The position numbers were made by a program, and so were the translations under genes. From Torymus aiolomorphi (taxonomy: Eukaryota; Arthropoda; Insecta; Hymenoptera; Torymidae): DNA of 64,000 bases. Under the pieces are notes generated by a model that was given only the letters and a program-made list of their open reading frames with translations, made no database searches and had not been told where the DNA came from. Position 1 is the first letter of the stretch, and the number at the start of each line of letters is the position of its first letter. The stretch covers positions 94,737,128-94,801,127 of the forward strand of contig CM070875.1 in assembly GCA_036365515.1 (NCBI GenBank), given 5' to 3'. This document shows, in pieces, positions 35,605 through 52,837 of the stretch.

Positions 35605-38117
35605 TATATTAGTATATAACCTGTCGTATATGTATGTTAGGTTATTATGTGTAGTGAAGTATAAATAATAATCTGATCTGATTATATACGAAGATATATT
35701 ATTAACATATTAAATTATTATATAAATAAAACGTGGTTACATTGTTTTTTTAAGAAGAGAAGCAAAGTTTTCAAGTATTATATTATAAGAAACAATACGA
35801 TTTAGATAAGTATTAAAACTTTTGTACACACAAATAAACTTACGTAATTATCATTTAAATTATCATAGGTACTTTGTAGAAACTTCTTTTTATTTTACAG
35901 ATATAGACGCAGACAGTTATTTTATATTATAATAATACAAGAAAACCAAGACCAAACCACAATATATAATAAATGGTACAGAAATATTTGAAACAGCTAA
36001 TTAAAAATGATATATATTAAGACTGCCACCATTACTATTACTGAATCATGGAAATAGTGAATTATTGAAACGCGAATAGTAAGATGCAAGGTCAGAAGTG
36101 TATAATGCTAAGGCTTTATTTTTTAACGTTTCTACATGAAATAGCAAAAAAATGCAGCTGTCAAAGCGTAATAAAAGAATAGAGATATATATATGGATTT
36201 TTTGCACACGTTAAAAGCTTGTGTTGTATTTGTGACAGCTACCTAATACGAGATAATGTGAAGTAATATGTAGTGAAGTATAAGTAACAATCTGATCTGA
36301 TTATATACGAAAATATATGAAGTATATATAGACTATGATTTCTAAAGGTAAACTAGCAAGTCTTCCAAATGCAACTCGTCCAAAGTTGGCCCAGGACCTG
36401 TGACTATAGTTATGAAGGCGATTTAGAATAGAAGACTTATTCCACAAATACATGACCTTTAATTCATTTACAAGTTCTTAGTTTTAAAATGTTTCTGGAA
36501 GTAAAAATCATCATATAAAAAAATTTGTGAAGCATTTGTGACAGCTGATGACATTTAAAATAAGGAGGATATTCACTTATTAAAACCTGGAAATAGTAAG
36601 TTTTCTCAGATTTTAGAAGGGCATCATGCTCAATTATATTACATATATAGTAAGAGTGTAATAATATGCATACATGTGCATTCTTTATAAATTTTTCTTG
36701 TTGGATGGTTTTATCAAATCATTATGCATTACGGCAATCAAAAGATTACGTTCAAGTCTGTTAAAGCACGCAACCTCCTGTAGTAGAGGCAGAAATACTG
36801 TGGCAGATATCCCGCTAGCAGAGCCTCGTTCTACTTTATGATGTTTCAATTATCAATGCTTTACTGGCCCTATGATTTCTAAAGGTAAACTAGCAATTCT
36901 TCCAAAGGCAACTCGTCCAATATTGGCCCAGGACCTGTGACTTCAGTTATGAAGACGATTATATCCATCTGTCCGATCTAGAAGTGCAAGAATCTTAGAA
37001 TATCACAATGTAATACTAAGCCAGAACCTGGTCATAATAATTTATAATCAGTGAATGTCAGTATTATTGTATCTGTGTAGAATGAAGAAGAACGATGTAA
37101 TAATAACAAATGGATGCATAAGAGTGTTTTGTGAAAAAAGTTTGTATCAGGTGGTGTTACGTAAGGTTAGTTAAGGTGAGAGCTGAACTTCTTGGCAAAC
37201 TTTGAGTCGCATTTTGTAAAGGCTAGAGGATCAGACGATTTCAGCGAAAATGGATGCGAAAGAGCATTTTGTAAAAATCTTTGTACCACCTGCTGCTATG
37301 GAAATAGTAGTTGACATGAGAACTCAACTTCTTAGCCAACTTTGAGCTTCTAGTTTTATAAAAGCAAGAGAATCAGGTGGTATCAGAGATTTGAATTTTC
37401 ATTTTGAAAACGTTTACTTTTTTCTTTTATTCCTTGAGATGTTATTATTTCTCTTAACAACTTAAAATCTCTGTTTAAAATACTAATCAAAATTCAATGT
37501 TTTTATTCAAACAATATTTCTCTCAACATCTGTCCAACTCTCTATAAAGCACTTAACTGAAAGCTTAAATATTTTTTTAAACAATTAATAAACACTTTTA
37601 AAAAACTATTTTTTTAAGTATTTTCTATAATCCCTATAAAAACATTTTCTATTTTTCACAATACTGATTTTTGTTATCAGCAGTATCTCATTCTCATATT
37701 CAAATTAACTCTTTATCTCTTTACAATATTTGTTTCTAAAGTTGCTATGAAAATGTTTTCTTTTTCTTACAAAAATCATTTTTCTTATCTGTATAGTATT
37801 ACTCATTAAATTAAAATCGTACATTTCAATAACAGTATCATTTCTGTAAATAATTAATTATTATTTTCTCTACAAAATATCTCCAAAAATGGTCTATCAC
37901 TACATCTTTTAAAAAATCCTTTGATAAATTAAATTACAAAATCTCGACAATCCTTTAAAAACTTTTGCAAGCAACGAGAAATTATTTTTCAAAACCTTTA
38001 TAATCCTTTTAGAAAAACTTTTAGAGACCGTAAATAATTTTTTTCGGAAACCATAAAAATTATTTTCCGAAATTTATACAATCTTTAAAAATTATTTACA
38101 TTTTATTTTATGAAAAG
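35605..38117. other. AT-rich stretch with two dispersed direct repeats
   Basis: No gene. One repeat (TAGTGAAGTATAA.TAA and TCTGATCTGATTATATACGA) is at about 35652-35700 and 36270-36320. A second (~95 bp; TCTAAAGGTAAACTAGCAA and TTGGCCCAGGACCTGTGACT) is at about 36338-36420 and 36873-36957. They may be parts of one duplicated, decayed element. Confidence 0.55.
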
Positions 38118-38385
38118 TGTTGGATATATGTATATATACGAGCTCGGAAAGTTCTTCTGTTTGGCGGCATTTCCCCCTTCCCTCTACTAGTATCCATGCG
38201 AGCGCGAGCGAGCGTGTCAGTCAGTCGGGTAATGTCAACCCTTGCGAGAAGTCGCACATATAAGAGAAGAAAGATTGTATTACATTAATAGTTTGTATAG
38301 AGGAGCAGTAATAAATACAATAACATATTATTAATTACACCTTTTGTTCTTATTTCTCCGCCTGCAAAATGCCTAAATACCAACA
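38118..38385 (+). repeat. 5' LTR of the copia element
   Basis: 268 bp, TGTTGG...CCAACA, nearly identical to the 3' LTR. An AATAAA signal (AGTAATAAATAC) lies near 38308. Confidence 0.9.
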
Positions 38386-38405
38386 GGTTATGGGCCCTGG
38401 CACGC
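38386..38405 (+). promoter_or_regulatory. Copia-type primer binding site
   Basis: GGTTATGGGCCCTGG directly abuts the LTR. This is the motif by which copia elements pair with an internal half-molecule of initiator Met-tRNA; assignment is from knowledge of copia. Confidence 0.75.
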
Positions 38406-38514
38406 ATTCCCTGCGTTCGGAGAAAAAGATTTTCGTTAGCGCGCGCGCGAGTGAGTGATAAAAGGTGATAGTTTATAGAAGAGAAGTGTTTAGAAATGCA
38501 GAAAAGAAAAACAG

Positions 38515-38677
38515 CATGGAGAAGAAAGGACGAGAGGTAGAGGAGAAAATTGAGAAGGTGTGTAGAAGGACATCGAGAGATGACAAAGCGTCACCAAGGA
38601 CAATCAGGCAGCCTGAAACAATGGAGCTCATAGACAGACTCACTCAAGGTGAAAATGCATTTTATGTAAGTACGTAA
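38515..38677 (+). pseudogene. Remnant of the copia gag start
   Basis: A short frame (38465-38677) opens after the leader. From the Met at 38515 it reads a charged peptide ending just before a tandem-repeat block. Position suggests the beginning of gag, but content alone does not prove it. Confidence 0.3.
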
Positions 38678-38700
38678 GAGTGAGTAGAAAGTGATAATGA

Positions 38701-38962
38701 CGCGAAATAAATAGAAATAGATGCGGTAGTTAATAATGAGTTCGGGACGCGAAATAAATAGAAATAGATGCGGTAGTTAATAATGAGTTCGAGATGCGAA
38801 ACAAATAGAAATAGATGCGGTAGTTAATAATGTCTTCGAGATGCGAAACAAATAGAAATAGATGCGGTAGTTAATAATGTGTTCGAGATGCGAAATAAAT
38901 CGAAATAGATGCGGTAGTTAATAATGTGCTCGAGATGCGAAATAAATAGAAATAGATGAGAT
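38701..38962 (+). repeat. 47-bp tandem repeat, about 5.5 copies
   Basis: Units start at 38701, 38748, 38795, 38842, 38889 and 38936 with the core ATAGATGCGGTAGTTAATAA. Copies differ by one to three bases. Confidence 0.92.
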
Positions 38963-39139
38963 AATTGAATTACGCAAGAGCGAGTTGAAAGAAAATTAGA
39001 CAGAAAGGAGAGAGGTAAGTGCGAAAAGAAAATAGCGTAAAAAGTGCGATAAATTTATCAGATAAAACCGTACAAGTGAAATTCACATTCGGCCGATGTG
39101 AATTTCCATAAAAGTGCGCATTTTGAATAGAGTAGCATA

Positions 39140-39428
39140 GAGTTGATAAATTCTAAAATCCGCTTGTCAAAAGTCCAAAAACGCGTAGCGGCGTTTTGCC
39201 GATTCTTGGAATCGACCGGGAAACAAGCGCGCGTGGCGCAGCGCGTTGAACATGGCCGCCGCGAGGGGCACGCGTCTCCTTCCCCCTTCCATCTCGCTTA
39301 CAAGGGTCGACCCACCATATTAGATAGAGTGGAGAGAAGGAGAGTGGAGAGGAAGGAGCACGAAAAGCGCGAGTATAGAGTCGAGAGCTCGCGCGATGCC
39401 GCGACAGCCCCACGCGTGCGTATGTAGG

Positions 39429-39497
<69 letters not shown>

Positions 39498-39850
39498 TCC
39501 CCACGACTCGCGCGGCAGCCGAGAGTGCTCGGCGCCGCGGCAGCCCCACGTGATGTATATACACATATATACACAGTGAGAGGAGTCCGAGGCTCGCTGA
39601 CACAGCCGCGCGCAGACATAGATATAGATAGAGATGGTGGCGTGCAGCGAAAAGAGACTCGGAGGAGCGTACGGTGCTGAGCGTACATAACACATAGATC
39701 AAACACAGAGCGGCAAACGGTGACGTCGAGCGGAAATTTGTTATGTATAGATACTCGAGTACGGAAGAGGTTATAACCGAACAACAACAATGAATAGATC
39801 ACAGATGTAGGAAGGTAGGGAGGGAAATAAATAAAATCCATGGTATATTA
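39140..39850. other. GC-rich, GA-rich insert inside the copia element
   Basis: CpG-rich sequence with a long GA microsatellite (39430-39494), contrasting with the A-rich surroundings. It resembles the GC/GA-rich block at 28.5-29.9 kb in composition. Open frames here run through the GA tract and are not genes. It could be a nested insertion; no termini are obvious. Confidence 0.4.
39430..39494. repeat. (GA)n microsatellite
   Basis: Pure GA dinucleotides. Confidence 0.95.
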
Positions 39851-40399
39851 GAAAGTACGAGTATATTACGTAGATGAGAAATAAAATGATTTAAACTCGT
39901 AAATATATTGATGTATAGATGGGAAATCAAATATAAATGATATGAATTTATTAATTAAATTAAAATTAATTATTAATGAACAGTACATGAATATGAGAAA
40001 AGTAATCTATATAGATAATTAAAGAAGAAAAAAAAAATGAAAATAAATATTCGAATAAAATTCTAGTGAAATGAAAATTAAAATACAATTGTGAGAAAAT
40101 AATTAAGGTTAAATTAAAACACAAGGCCTGAAAAATATAACATAAAGAGCCTATAAATAAATGAATTATTATACTCATGTATAATATAAAATGGCTCTAT
40201 TAAATAAAGAAATGAAGCTTCATAAAACATATATATACGTATTCTGCAATAACAAAAACTCTGAGGCTTATTCTTGTATGCAAGAATAAAGAGTTAGATA
40301 TCGCATTATTTAAACAACAAGCGATTGTCATGGATAAATAGATAAGTAGATAGATGGACCGCTAGATAAAATAGCCTTTCAGAGTTCACTGCTGTGGTG

Positions 40400-45000
<4,601 letters not shown>

Positions 45001-45027
45001 TGGACACTAACGAACCTAACTAAAGAA

Positions 45028-45616
45028 GCTGAATTGTTATTGGCAAAAGGAGTCTATAGATAAACACTTGAAACAGACTTAAAACACATGACATAAATCT
45101 TAGAAAAGAAACTAATGGATTAAAAACTATACAGAAATAATACGATTGTATGGAAACTAAATAAGCAACACCTTCTTACTTTAACTGTCGAGCAGAGCAT
45201 GCGATGATAAGTAAAGCCAGTGCCAGCTGAATTGTTATTGGCAAAAGGAGTCTATAGATAAACACTTGAAACAGACTTTAAACACATGACATAAATCTTA
45301 GAAAAGAAACTAATGGATTAAAAATTATACAGAAATAATACGATTGTATGGAAACTAAATAAGCAACACCTTCTTACTTTAACTGTCGAGCAGAGCATGC
45401 GATGATAAGTAAAGCCAGTGCCAGCTGAATTGTTATTGGCAAAAGGAGTCTATAGATAAACACTTGAAACAGACTTAAAACACATGACATAAATCTTAGA
45501 AAAGAAACTAATGGATTAAAAATTATACAGAAATAATACGATTGTATGGAAACTAAATAAGCAACACCTTCTTACCTTAACTGTCGAGCAGAGCATGCGA
45601 TGATAAGTAAAGCCAG
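45028..45616 (+). repeat. 198-bp tandem triplication in the copia interior
   Basis: Three units begin GCTGAATTGTTATTGGCAAA at 45028, 45226 and 45424, with a 198-base period and only a few differences. 198 is divisible by three. The near-identity of the units shows the triplication is recent relative to the decay around it. Confidence 0.95.
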
Positions 45617-45950
45617 TCAGAAAACGATATGCTTAATCATAATTCATTAAAATAGTTATTAGAAAAGAATTATTTTCTGCAAACTTATATTGTGGCAATA
45701 GAGCAGAAGAATCGAGCATAAAAATACAAGTGTCACATAGACATGTGCTGAACTTAGAGACGCTATGTGAAAGATTGCGTAGAGAAGAGATTGAGCACTG
45801 CTAAATGGTACTCAGACGATTGATAAGTAGAATACTGAATTTAGAGTAGATAAACAATAGTTATATTATTCTATTAACAAATTCTTTGATTACAGATACT
45901 AGAAAATCCAAATATAGCAGAATAGAAAAGGAACTTCCCTCGGGAGGGAG

Positions 45951-46226
45951 TGTTGGATATATGTATATATACGAGCTCGGAAAGTTCTTCTGTTTAGCGG
46001 CATTTCCCCCTCCCCTCTACTAGTATCCATGCGAGCGCGAGCGAGCGTGTCAGTCAGTCGGGTAATATCAATCCTTGCGAGAAATCGCGCATATAAGATT
46101 ATAAGAGAAGAAAGATTGTATTACATTAATAGTTTGTATAGAGGAGCAGTAATAAATACAATAACATATTATTAATTACACCTTTTGTTCTTATTTCTCC
46201 GCCTGCAAAATGCCTAAATACCAACA
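45951..46226 (+). repeat. 3' LTR of the copia element
   Basis: 276 bp, preceded by the purine run GGGAGGGAG. It differs from the 5' LTR by a few substitutions and a short duplication (ATAAGATTATAAGAG) near 46090. Confidence 0.9.
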
Positions 46227-47235
46227 GAAAGGAAGTCTACGAATAAATAATAAATTTTTGTGTTCTATAAAGTCGAAATAAATTATCACCTTCGACACCC
46301 GTATCGTAATGTACTATTTTAAAACAGCCAAACAAGACATTTTCTACAAGATTAATATGGTAACAAACTTTATTTTGAAAAAACTATAGAATTTTTGAAA
46401 AATGTTTTCTCTAAAAGGAAAGCATTAACATTTTTTTCTCGAAAATATTTTTTTATTTGTACATTTATCCAAATTAAAGTAGAAATAATACAACTTTCTA
46501 CGAAAGTATAAAATAAGGCAAATATAAGTTTTTCCTGGAATCTATAAAAATAAAAAGAATTATATTTTCGCATATGACTTTACAATTAATAGTATTGTTA
46601 ATTGTTAATTTATCATCATACCAAAAAAAAATACACATTTGATATTATTTCAAAAAATTTTACTAATGTAATCATTTTATCGAGCTCCTTAAAAAAACAT
46701 TCAAATTTAAAACTTTTGTGAATAACTATACTATACGATTTAATAATGTTATTAATAATATACTATAATAAATTTCATAATGTTTTCATATACTATGTAA
46801 TTATTTATTATTTTCTCTTATAAAGTTGTAGAATCTATCTAAAAACTTTTTACAAAAGTTTAAACTAAGGCAAGTATTAGTCTCTCTCTCTCCCTCCCTC
46901 TCTTTCCCCCTGTCACTCTCGCCCTTTCTCACTCTCTCCCTCTCTCCCTCTCTCCCTCTCTCTCAATCTCTGTCAAACTGAGTACCAAAAATTTTAATGA
47001 GAGCTTAGATATTTTTTCAAAACAATCAACACGGTCTTTAAAAAACTAATTTTTTAAGTATATTCTAATAACACAATTTGTCTATAGTGCTTTTATTTAT
47101 TCTAATCTCATCTATTCAACAAGCACTCTCTACAAATGGTAATAATTTTTTTCATGACTGCACAAATAATAATATTGTTAATAAAACTTTCTACGAAAGT
47201 ATAAAATAAGGCAAGTATAGAAGTTTTTTCTGTAT
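46227..47235. other. AT-rich stretch with CT-rich tract
   Basis: No gene. A CT-rich tract lies at about 46879-46972. The motif CTTTCTACGAAAGTATAAAA occurs at about 46495 and 47193, and again at 50290 and, inverted, about 54350. Confidence 0.6.
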
Positions 47236-47810
47236 AATCTATAAAATAATATTTATGATTTTTTAAAAGAAGTCAAATAAATACTAGTAAAAAAGTCTTT
47301 TACTTCATTGAATCAATGTATGCTCAACAAATTATATGCAAGTTCATTCAAATTGTTCACTGCAAATCAAACAAACGAAAGTTGTGAAATCAATTATCGA
47401 TAGTCAAGTAATACAAACCATTCTCCGAAAAACCGTATGACTATGTTCTCAGAAATGTATTCAAAGTTCTTCATTCTTCTATACGAATGAAACACAAGAA
47501 AGTACTGAAATCAATTAATAGTAGTCAAGTCTCGGCCATAAGAATTTTTTGTACCTCGCGTGTAAAATTACATTTTACGCCCACGTTGTAACTTCAAAAT
47601 AATTCAGCCAACGGACATAAAGTATCCCTCTATAAAAAATGCATCCTTGGCATGGTCAACGCCATGTTGCGACGCCACATTGATTATTTCTCGAATATCT
47701 CGAATATCTCGAATATCTTGAAATCTCGAATTTTTTGGCGCATGCGCAAATGCCCTATAGGGACTTAGGGAGTCTCTACAACTGTGCAGCGCGCGTGTGT
47801 GCGCTCGCCG

Positions 47811-47905
47811 TGTATAAGGTATACCTATATATAGGAGAGCACTATATATAGGTATACCTTATATAGGAGAGCACTATATACAGGTATACCTTATACACGG
47901 GAGGG
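47811..47905. repeat. Alternating palindromic/tandem unit
   Basis: GGTATACCTTATATAGGAGA-type units with GGAGAGCAC repeats occur in direct and inverted order, so the stretch can fold into a long AT-rich hairpin. Confidence 0.7.
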
Positions 47906-48354
47906 CATAAGCACGCACAAAGTTATAGAGACACCCTTAGAGTTATGGTGGAATGGTATAGAGATAGAGCATGTGTTGTGAGCGTTAAAATATGATGAAA
48001 AATTTTTATTTTAAAAAAAATATTTATTTATTACTTGATCAACAAAGTAATATTGGTAAATTTTGAATTAATTTTCTACGTTATATTTGTACATATATAT
48101 TTTTTATATAGGGAATGTTTTTTTTTTAATGGTTTTAGAGGGACTTTTATAGATAAATAGAGTTATGTTCATATTAACTTTTATTTTATTGTTTTTAGTA
48201 GAAATATAAATTTATATCTATTTTGATTCCCCTTAGAGGAAGCTTTGCAACAAAAATTGACAAATTTTGTCGGTGACAAAAATTTTCGAGAAAAAAATGT
48301 TCAAAAAGATAGTTTTAGGTGATAATGTTGAAATTTGTCAATTTTGAGAAAATT

Positions 48355-48355
48355 G

Positions 48356-48406
<51 letters not shown>

Positions 48407-48434
48407 ATACGTGCGTGTGTGTGTATGTGTGTGT
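48355..48434. repeat. (GT)n/(GTGC)n microsatellite
   Basis: GT dinucleotides followed by GTGC tetranucleotides. Frames crossing it read alternating Cys-Val-Arg-Ala. Confidence 0.95.
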
Positions 48435-50340
48435 AAACACTCGATACCTCGAAAATCATTTCACCTATTTTCGTCGGACAAAGCTTATTCTCTTGGTCCC
48501 GAAAAAATATTCGGTTTTAATTTTTTATCGATTTTCTTTTTTTTTTATAACCAAAAAATCTGTAAACTACCTACGTTTTCTGTTTTTAATTTTCAAATTA
48601 TCTTTAGTACGTCATGGAAAATGTTTTTATAATTCATAAATTAATTTTTCAAAAAATATTTGATTATCGACTCAAAATTTTATTTACTTATGACGCTTAT
48701 TGAAGATAATATTTGGTATAAATTTCAAGAGATTATCTTCATTTGTTTTTGAGAAAAAAATTATTAAAAAAAAAAAACCGCGTTTTCACTGACACACGAT
48801 GACAAGAATAAAAACCAATTAATCGTCCTGAAATTTGGTATAGAGTTCAAACTGTTCATTGCGCAAAAAATCGAACTGTCACGACCAAAGATATTTGAGG
48901 TTGAAAATTTTTTAAAAATATTTTCGAATAGCGTTTTTCAGACAATATTTGATAGATAGAGAAACTTTTGTATAATACAATTAATTATTGCCATATAAAA
49001 AATTAAAAAGAGGAATAAATACATTAGTTTGAGGAAGCTAAGTGCCAATGTATATTGGGAGCGGTTTTTTATTAGTGATGATGGTCGGATTAGTGTAAGG
49101 AACTTTTTAAATTTCTGTAAATTTAGTTAAAATTAAAAACATGGTTTTCTCAATATAAAAATATTCATCTTGAATTTTATACTTTCACTTTGCCTTTTTA
49201 TATGTTTAACATTATTAAACACAGAAAACAGATATTTTCATAATTATGTTATTGTTTATCTATCTTAGTGGCAATTTTACTTATTGAACAAAATCACAAC
49301 GTGAAAAAAGCTTATTTAAATGAAATTGAACTTCATTAATCTTTATTATTGTAGTGACATTCTGATACTATATAATTGAATGAACCTTTAAATTTGTTAA
49401 AGCAGGAAAATATGGAATGGAATGAATTACTAGAACTAAATTCAAAAGATAAAGACAAATCATATATTAAAATAACAAATACTTCTTCATACATACATTT
49501 TTTAGTCAATAAAACTATAACATAGCTTGATGAAAAACATCATAATATTTAAATGAATTCAAAATAAGTGCATTAAGGTTGTATTGGCCGTAATGTCTCA
49601 TTTACAAATTTAAGACAAATATTTTGGTCGTATAATTTGTCGAAAACACTAATATTCTACAGTACTAAGAGTAAACAAATATGTAAAATGTTTTTTAGAA
49701 CTATGAAGAAAAGTTTACATCAGTTTTAGAACATTGTATTGCTCATTTCTTTCACTTTTTAGAGAGATTTTTTGTCAAAATTCAAAATTGAATGAGAAAA
49801 ACGGATCCCTGCAATCGTCGGTAACTGTGGGGCCTCGCATCGTCTTAATACTAGCTCGCAAAAGCAATTCATTTCAATTGCAATCGATTACAAAGGTTTT
49901 CTTTTACGTATACACAAATTTACAAGAACTAAATACTATTTTTTCAACTTAATTTTTTCAATAGCTACGACGAGTCTAGCCATATTCAGAGAATCTCCAT
50001 AAGAACCCACGTTAATTTTAAACTACAATATCTCGGAAACTAGCAGGCAAATCATATTCAAATTTGACAGAGACGTTTATAATGATATTATTGACCTACT
50101 GACGAAACTTTATTGATCTGACATTATTTTTTACATATAGCCCATACAACCTTAAATAATGAATTAAATAATAACATTTCTCTTGTAAATAAAAAAGAAA
50201 CCGTTCATTAATTATGCAGCTTCTTTTGTAACTTAAAAAAAAATCAGCGCGCGAAGCGCGCGTGTCGAGCTCTAGTTCTACATAATATACAACTTTCTAC
50301 GAAAGTATAAAATAAGGCAAGTATAGACGTTTTTTCTGGA

Positions 50341-50842
50341 TCCTCTCTTAAAAGAATGATGACGGAAATGTGAAGCTGAAATAAAACCTGTGCGATTGGT
50401 CAAGTCCGTTTAAAAGGAGCCCGGGATTGGTCGACGGTGACGTTAGCTTTTCTCTTAAGGTCTTAGCTGATTGGTCCAAATAAAACCCAAAGTTTGGAAT
50501 TATGAAATATTTAAACTAAAAATATAAGTCATAAAATATAAGTCATAGTATTAATGACTTATTTGGTTTTGTATAACAAAAAAGTATTATTTAATCTGTA
50601 GTTAATAATGAAGAACTATGAATGAATGAAGGTTTTGATTACAGTTAAATTTCTAACCTACGAATTTTTGTATTATAGGAATAAAATAAAATAAATACAA
50701 TCCAAGTTTAAAAAAAAAATACTGGATAAACTTGCGATGTTTAAAAGTAAAATAAATTTTAAATTCATAATATTTCAATATTAATGGTATAGGTAAAATC
50801 AAGGGAAGGGAAGAGCGCGCGAAGCGCGCCTGAACTTGCTAG
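50341..50842 (+). mobile_element. Non-autonomous Helitron 2, 502 bp
   Basis: Starts TCCTCTCTTAAAAG after A at 50340 and ends CTTGCTAG before T at 50843, with hairpin GCGCGC-GAA-GCGCGC (50815-50829). The inverted arm at about 54325-54340 shows the same flanks joined without it. Same 3' hairpin as Helitron 1, so the two probably used the same replicase. No reading frame. Confidence 0.92.
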
Positions 50843-51289
50843 TAATCTATAAAAAACAACACAATTTGTCTAGTCCTTTTATTTCTTCGAATCTCATCTA
50901 TTCAATAAGCACTCTCTACAAATGGTAATAATTTTTTTCATGACGGTACAAATAATCTATAAAATAATAATATTTATGATTTTGTAAAAGAAATCAAATA
51001 AATACGAAAATGAAAAAGTCTTTTAATTCTTTGAGCCATTGTATGCTGAACAAATTATATGTAAGTAAGTACATTCAAATTGTTCACTGCAAATCAAACA
51101 AACGAAAGTTGTGAAATCAATTATCGATAGTCAAGTAATGCAAACAACTCTCGGAAACTACTATATGACTGTTCTCAGAAATGTATTTAAATTTGTTCAT
51201 TTTTCTGAGCTATACAAATTAAACACAAAAAAGTACTGAAATCAATTTATTGTAGTCAAGTACCGGCCATAAGTTAACTTGACTGACAT

Positions 51290-51868
51290 CCCGAATGAAA
51301 AAAAGAAATGTACGAAAATGTAGAAAACCGTAAGAAATTGTACAAAACTGTAAGAAACTGTATAAAACCGTATAAAACCATTGGTTTTCGGACATTTTAT
51401 GGGAAACGATTTATACGGTTATACACACTTTTATACATTTTTACACATTTTTATACATTAAAAAAAATTAAAATTTTTTCGACAAAATTTTCTTATATAT
51501 GTACCAATTTTAATGAAATGTAAGAAAACGTATAAAAATATACAAAACTGCTTAAATGTTTATAAAAGTGTATATAAATGTAAGAATATGTAATATTTTA
51601 CATTTTCTTACGTTTTCATATATTTTCTTACATTTTTTTAATTTCCTTACATTTTTTTACAATTTGTTTTTCCAGACTAATTTGACAAAATTAGTCATAT
51701 TTGTAAGAAAATGTATAAAAATGTAAGAAAATGTAATAAAGTGTATAAAACCGTAAAAAAAAATGTCCGAAAACCAATGGTTTTATACGGTTTTATACAG
51801 TTTCTTACAGTTTTGTACAATTTCTTACGGTTTTCTACATTTTCGTACATTTCTTTTTTTCATTCGGG
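51290..51868. mobile_element. 579-bp foldback built from GTAAGAAA/GTATAAAA units
   Basis: Begins CCCGAATGAAAAAAAG and ends with its reverse complement. Arms pair over at least 110 bases at each end (51290-51405 with 51755-51868). The whole is made of degenerate ~10-base units such as TGTAAGAAAA and CGTATAAAAC in both orientations. No coding content. Confidence 0.88.
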
Positions 51869-51988
51869 ACCTACGCACTTTACGGCCGTGTGGGCGAAAA
51901 TTATTTTAATTATATAACTATAATGCTTCTATTTATTTCTAAAATTCATAAGAATTTTTTCAGATATTTACGAAAAGTCAAAGCCTAT

Positions 51989-52376
51989 GCTAAATGTGGC
52001 TACTACGGCGGTATTTTTTTCAGGTTAGTTTCAAACGATTATATTTCATCTCCATGCAAAAAAATTATGCTGATTCTTTTTAATAACGAAACTTAGGTAT
52101 CATATCTATCGATTAAAGTACAATTTTAGAAGAAAAACTGATAAATAAATGTATAAAATGACTTTGAAAACAACATCTCTCTGCTGATGTTACTGCGAAG
52201 TTGCTGCAACTACTGCGTTGGTATTACGGTGCCATGTTAAAGCATAGGAAGAGCGCTCGCGCATGCGCAGAACCCCAAAAAAGTACGTCGCTGGTATTAC
52301 TGCGATTTTCCATAAGATTAAACAACAGTAATACATACACAATAATACCCACGTCCGCAGTAGTACCCACAGTTAC
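51989..52376. mobile_element. 388-bp MITE with CCTAT target duplication
   Basis: Flanked by CCTAT at 51984-51988 and 52377-52381; the inverted arm near 53620 has a single CCTAT with the same flanks. Imperfect TIRs: TGTGGCTACTACGG on the left and, reverse-complemented, TGTGGGTACTACTGCGG on the right. A 5-bp duplication does not by itself fix the superfamily. Confidence 0.85.
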
Positions 52377-52564
52377 CCTATATAAAAAAATTACATAGTT
52401 ACCAACACATCACTATTTTTCATTATTCTTTCTCAATTTTGAACTTTCTATAATCTTACGCACCTTGGGAGGAAAAGAGAAGTCTAGGTCCTCCGATCTC
52501 CCATACATACTTAGCGGGCCCGACGATTTGCAATGTTGAATGTATAACGCCATCCATTTTTATA

Positions 52565-52837
52565 TTAAATAATTGAGGATGATCTTTGGAGGCAAAATGA
52601 AATGATCTTATTTCTTTATGGCAACGTTTCGTTGGCTTAGTATGCCAACCTCATCAGGCCGAAATTATAAACGTATATATCATACGTCGATCAGCCGAGA
52701 ATAACATCTGATCGACGTATGATATATACGTTTATAATTTCGGCCTGATGAGGTTGGCGTACTAAGCAAACGAAACGTTGCCAAAAACAAATAAGATCAT
52801 TTCATTTTGCCTCCAAAGATCATCCTCAACTATTTAA
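52565..52837. mobile_element. 273-bp palindromic MITE
   Basis: Arms meet near 52700 around a short loop; outer ends TTAAATA.TTGAGG and the reverse complement, with TTAA at both edges, which would fit a TTAA target. It lies in the spacer of the large inverted repeat. Confidence 0.85.

Larger units (their letters stand above)
47625..50275 (+). mobile_element. Non-autonomous Helitron 1, 2651 bp
   Basis: Starts TC (TCCCTCTATAAAAAATGC) after an A and ends CTAG before a T, with the 3' hairpin GCGCGC-GAA-GCGCGC (50247-50261) ten bases before CTAG. The right arm of the inverted repeat carries the uninterrupted site (about 54380-54400), where the A and T flanks are adjacent. No Rep/helicase frame exists inside. 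It contains a GT/GTGC microsatellite and a copy related to the 307-bp repeat near 55 kb. Confidence 0.9.
47236..52531 (+). repeat. Left arm of a large inverted repeat, interrupted by insertions
   Basis: Pieces 47236-47624, 50276-50340, 50843-51289, 51869-51988 and 52377-52531, read in order, are the reverse complement of 54790 back to 53449. Landmarks are TTTTACGCCCACGTTGTAAC, ACTCTCTACAAATGGTAATA, TTACGAAAAGTCAAAGCC and GGGCCCGACGATTTGC. The intervening stretches are two Helitrons, a foldback and a MITE absent from the right arm. Confidence 0.88.

Noticed and set aside
38701..38962. CRISPR-like array
   Set aside because: 47-bp head-to-tail units with no unique spacers.
39153..39841. Long minus-strand frames in the copia insert
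   Set aside because: They cross the GA tract and read poly Ser-Leu; artefactual.
45028..45616. CRISPR-like array
   Set aside because: Units are contiguous 198-bp tandem copies without spacers, in an animal genome.
48319..48639. Cys/Val/Arg-rich frames
   Set aside because: Produced by the GT/GTGC microsatellite.
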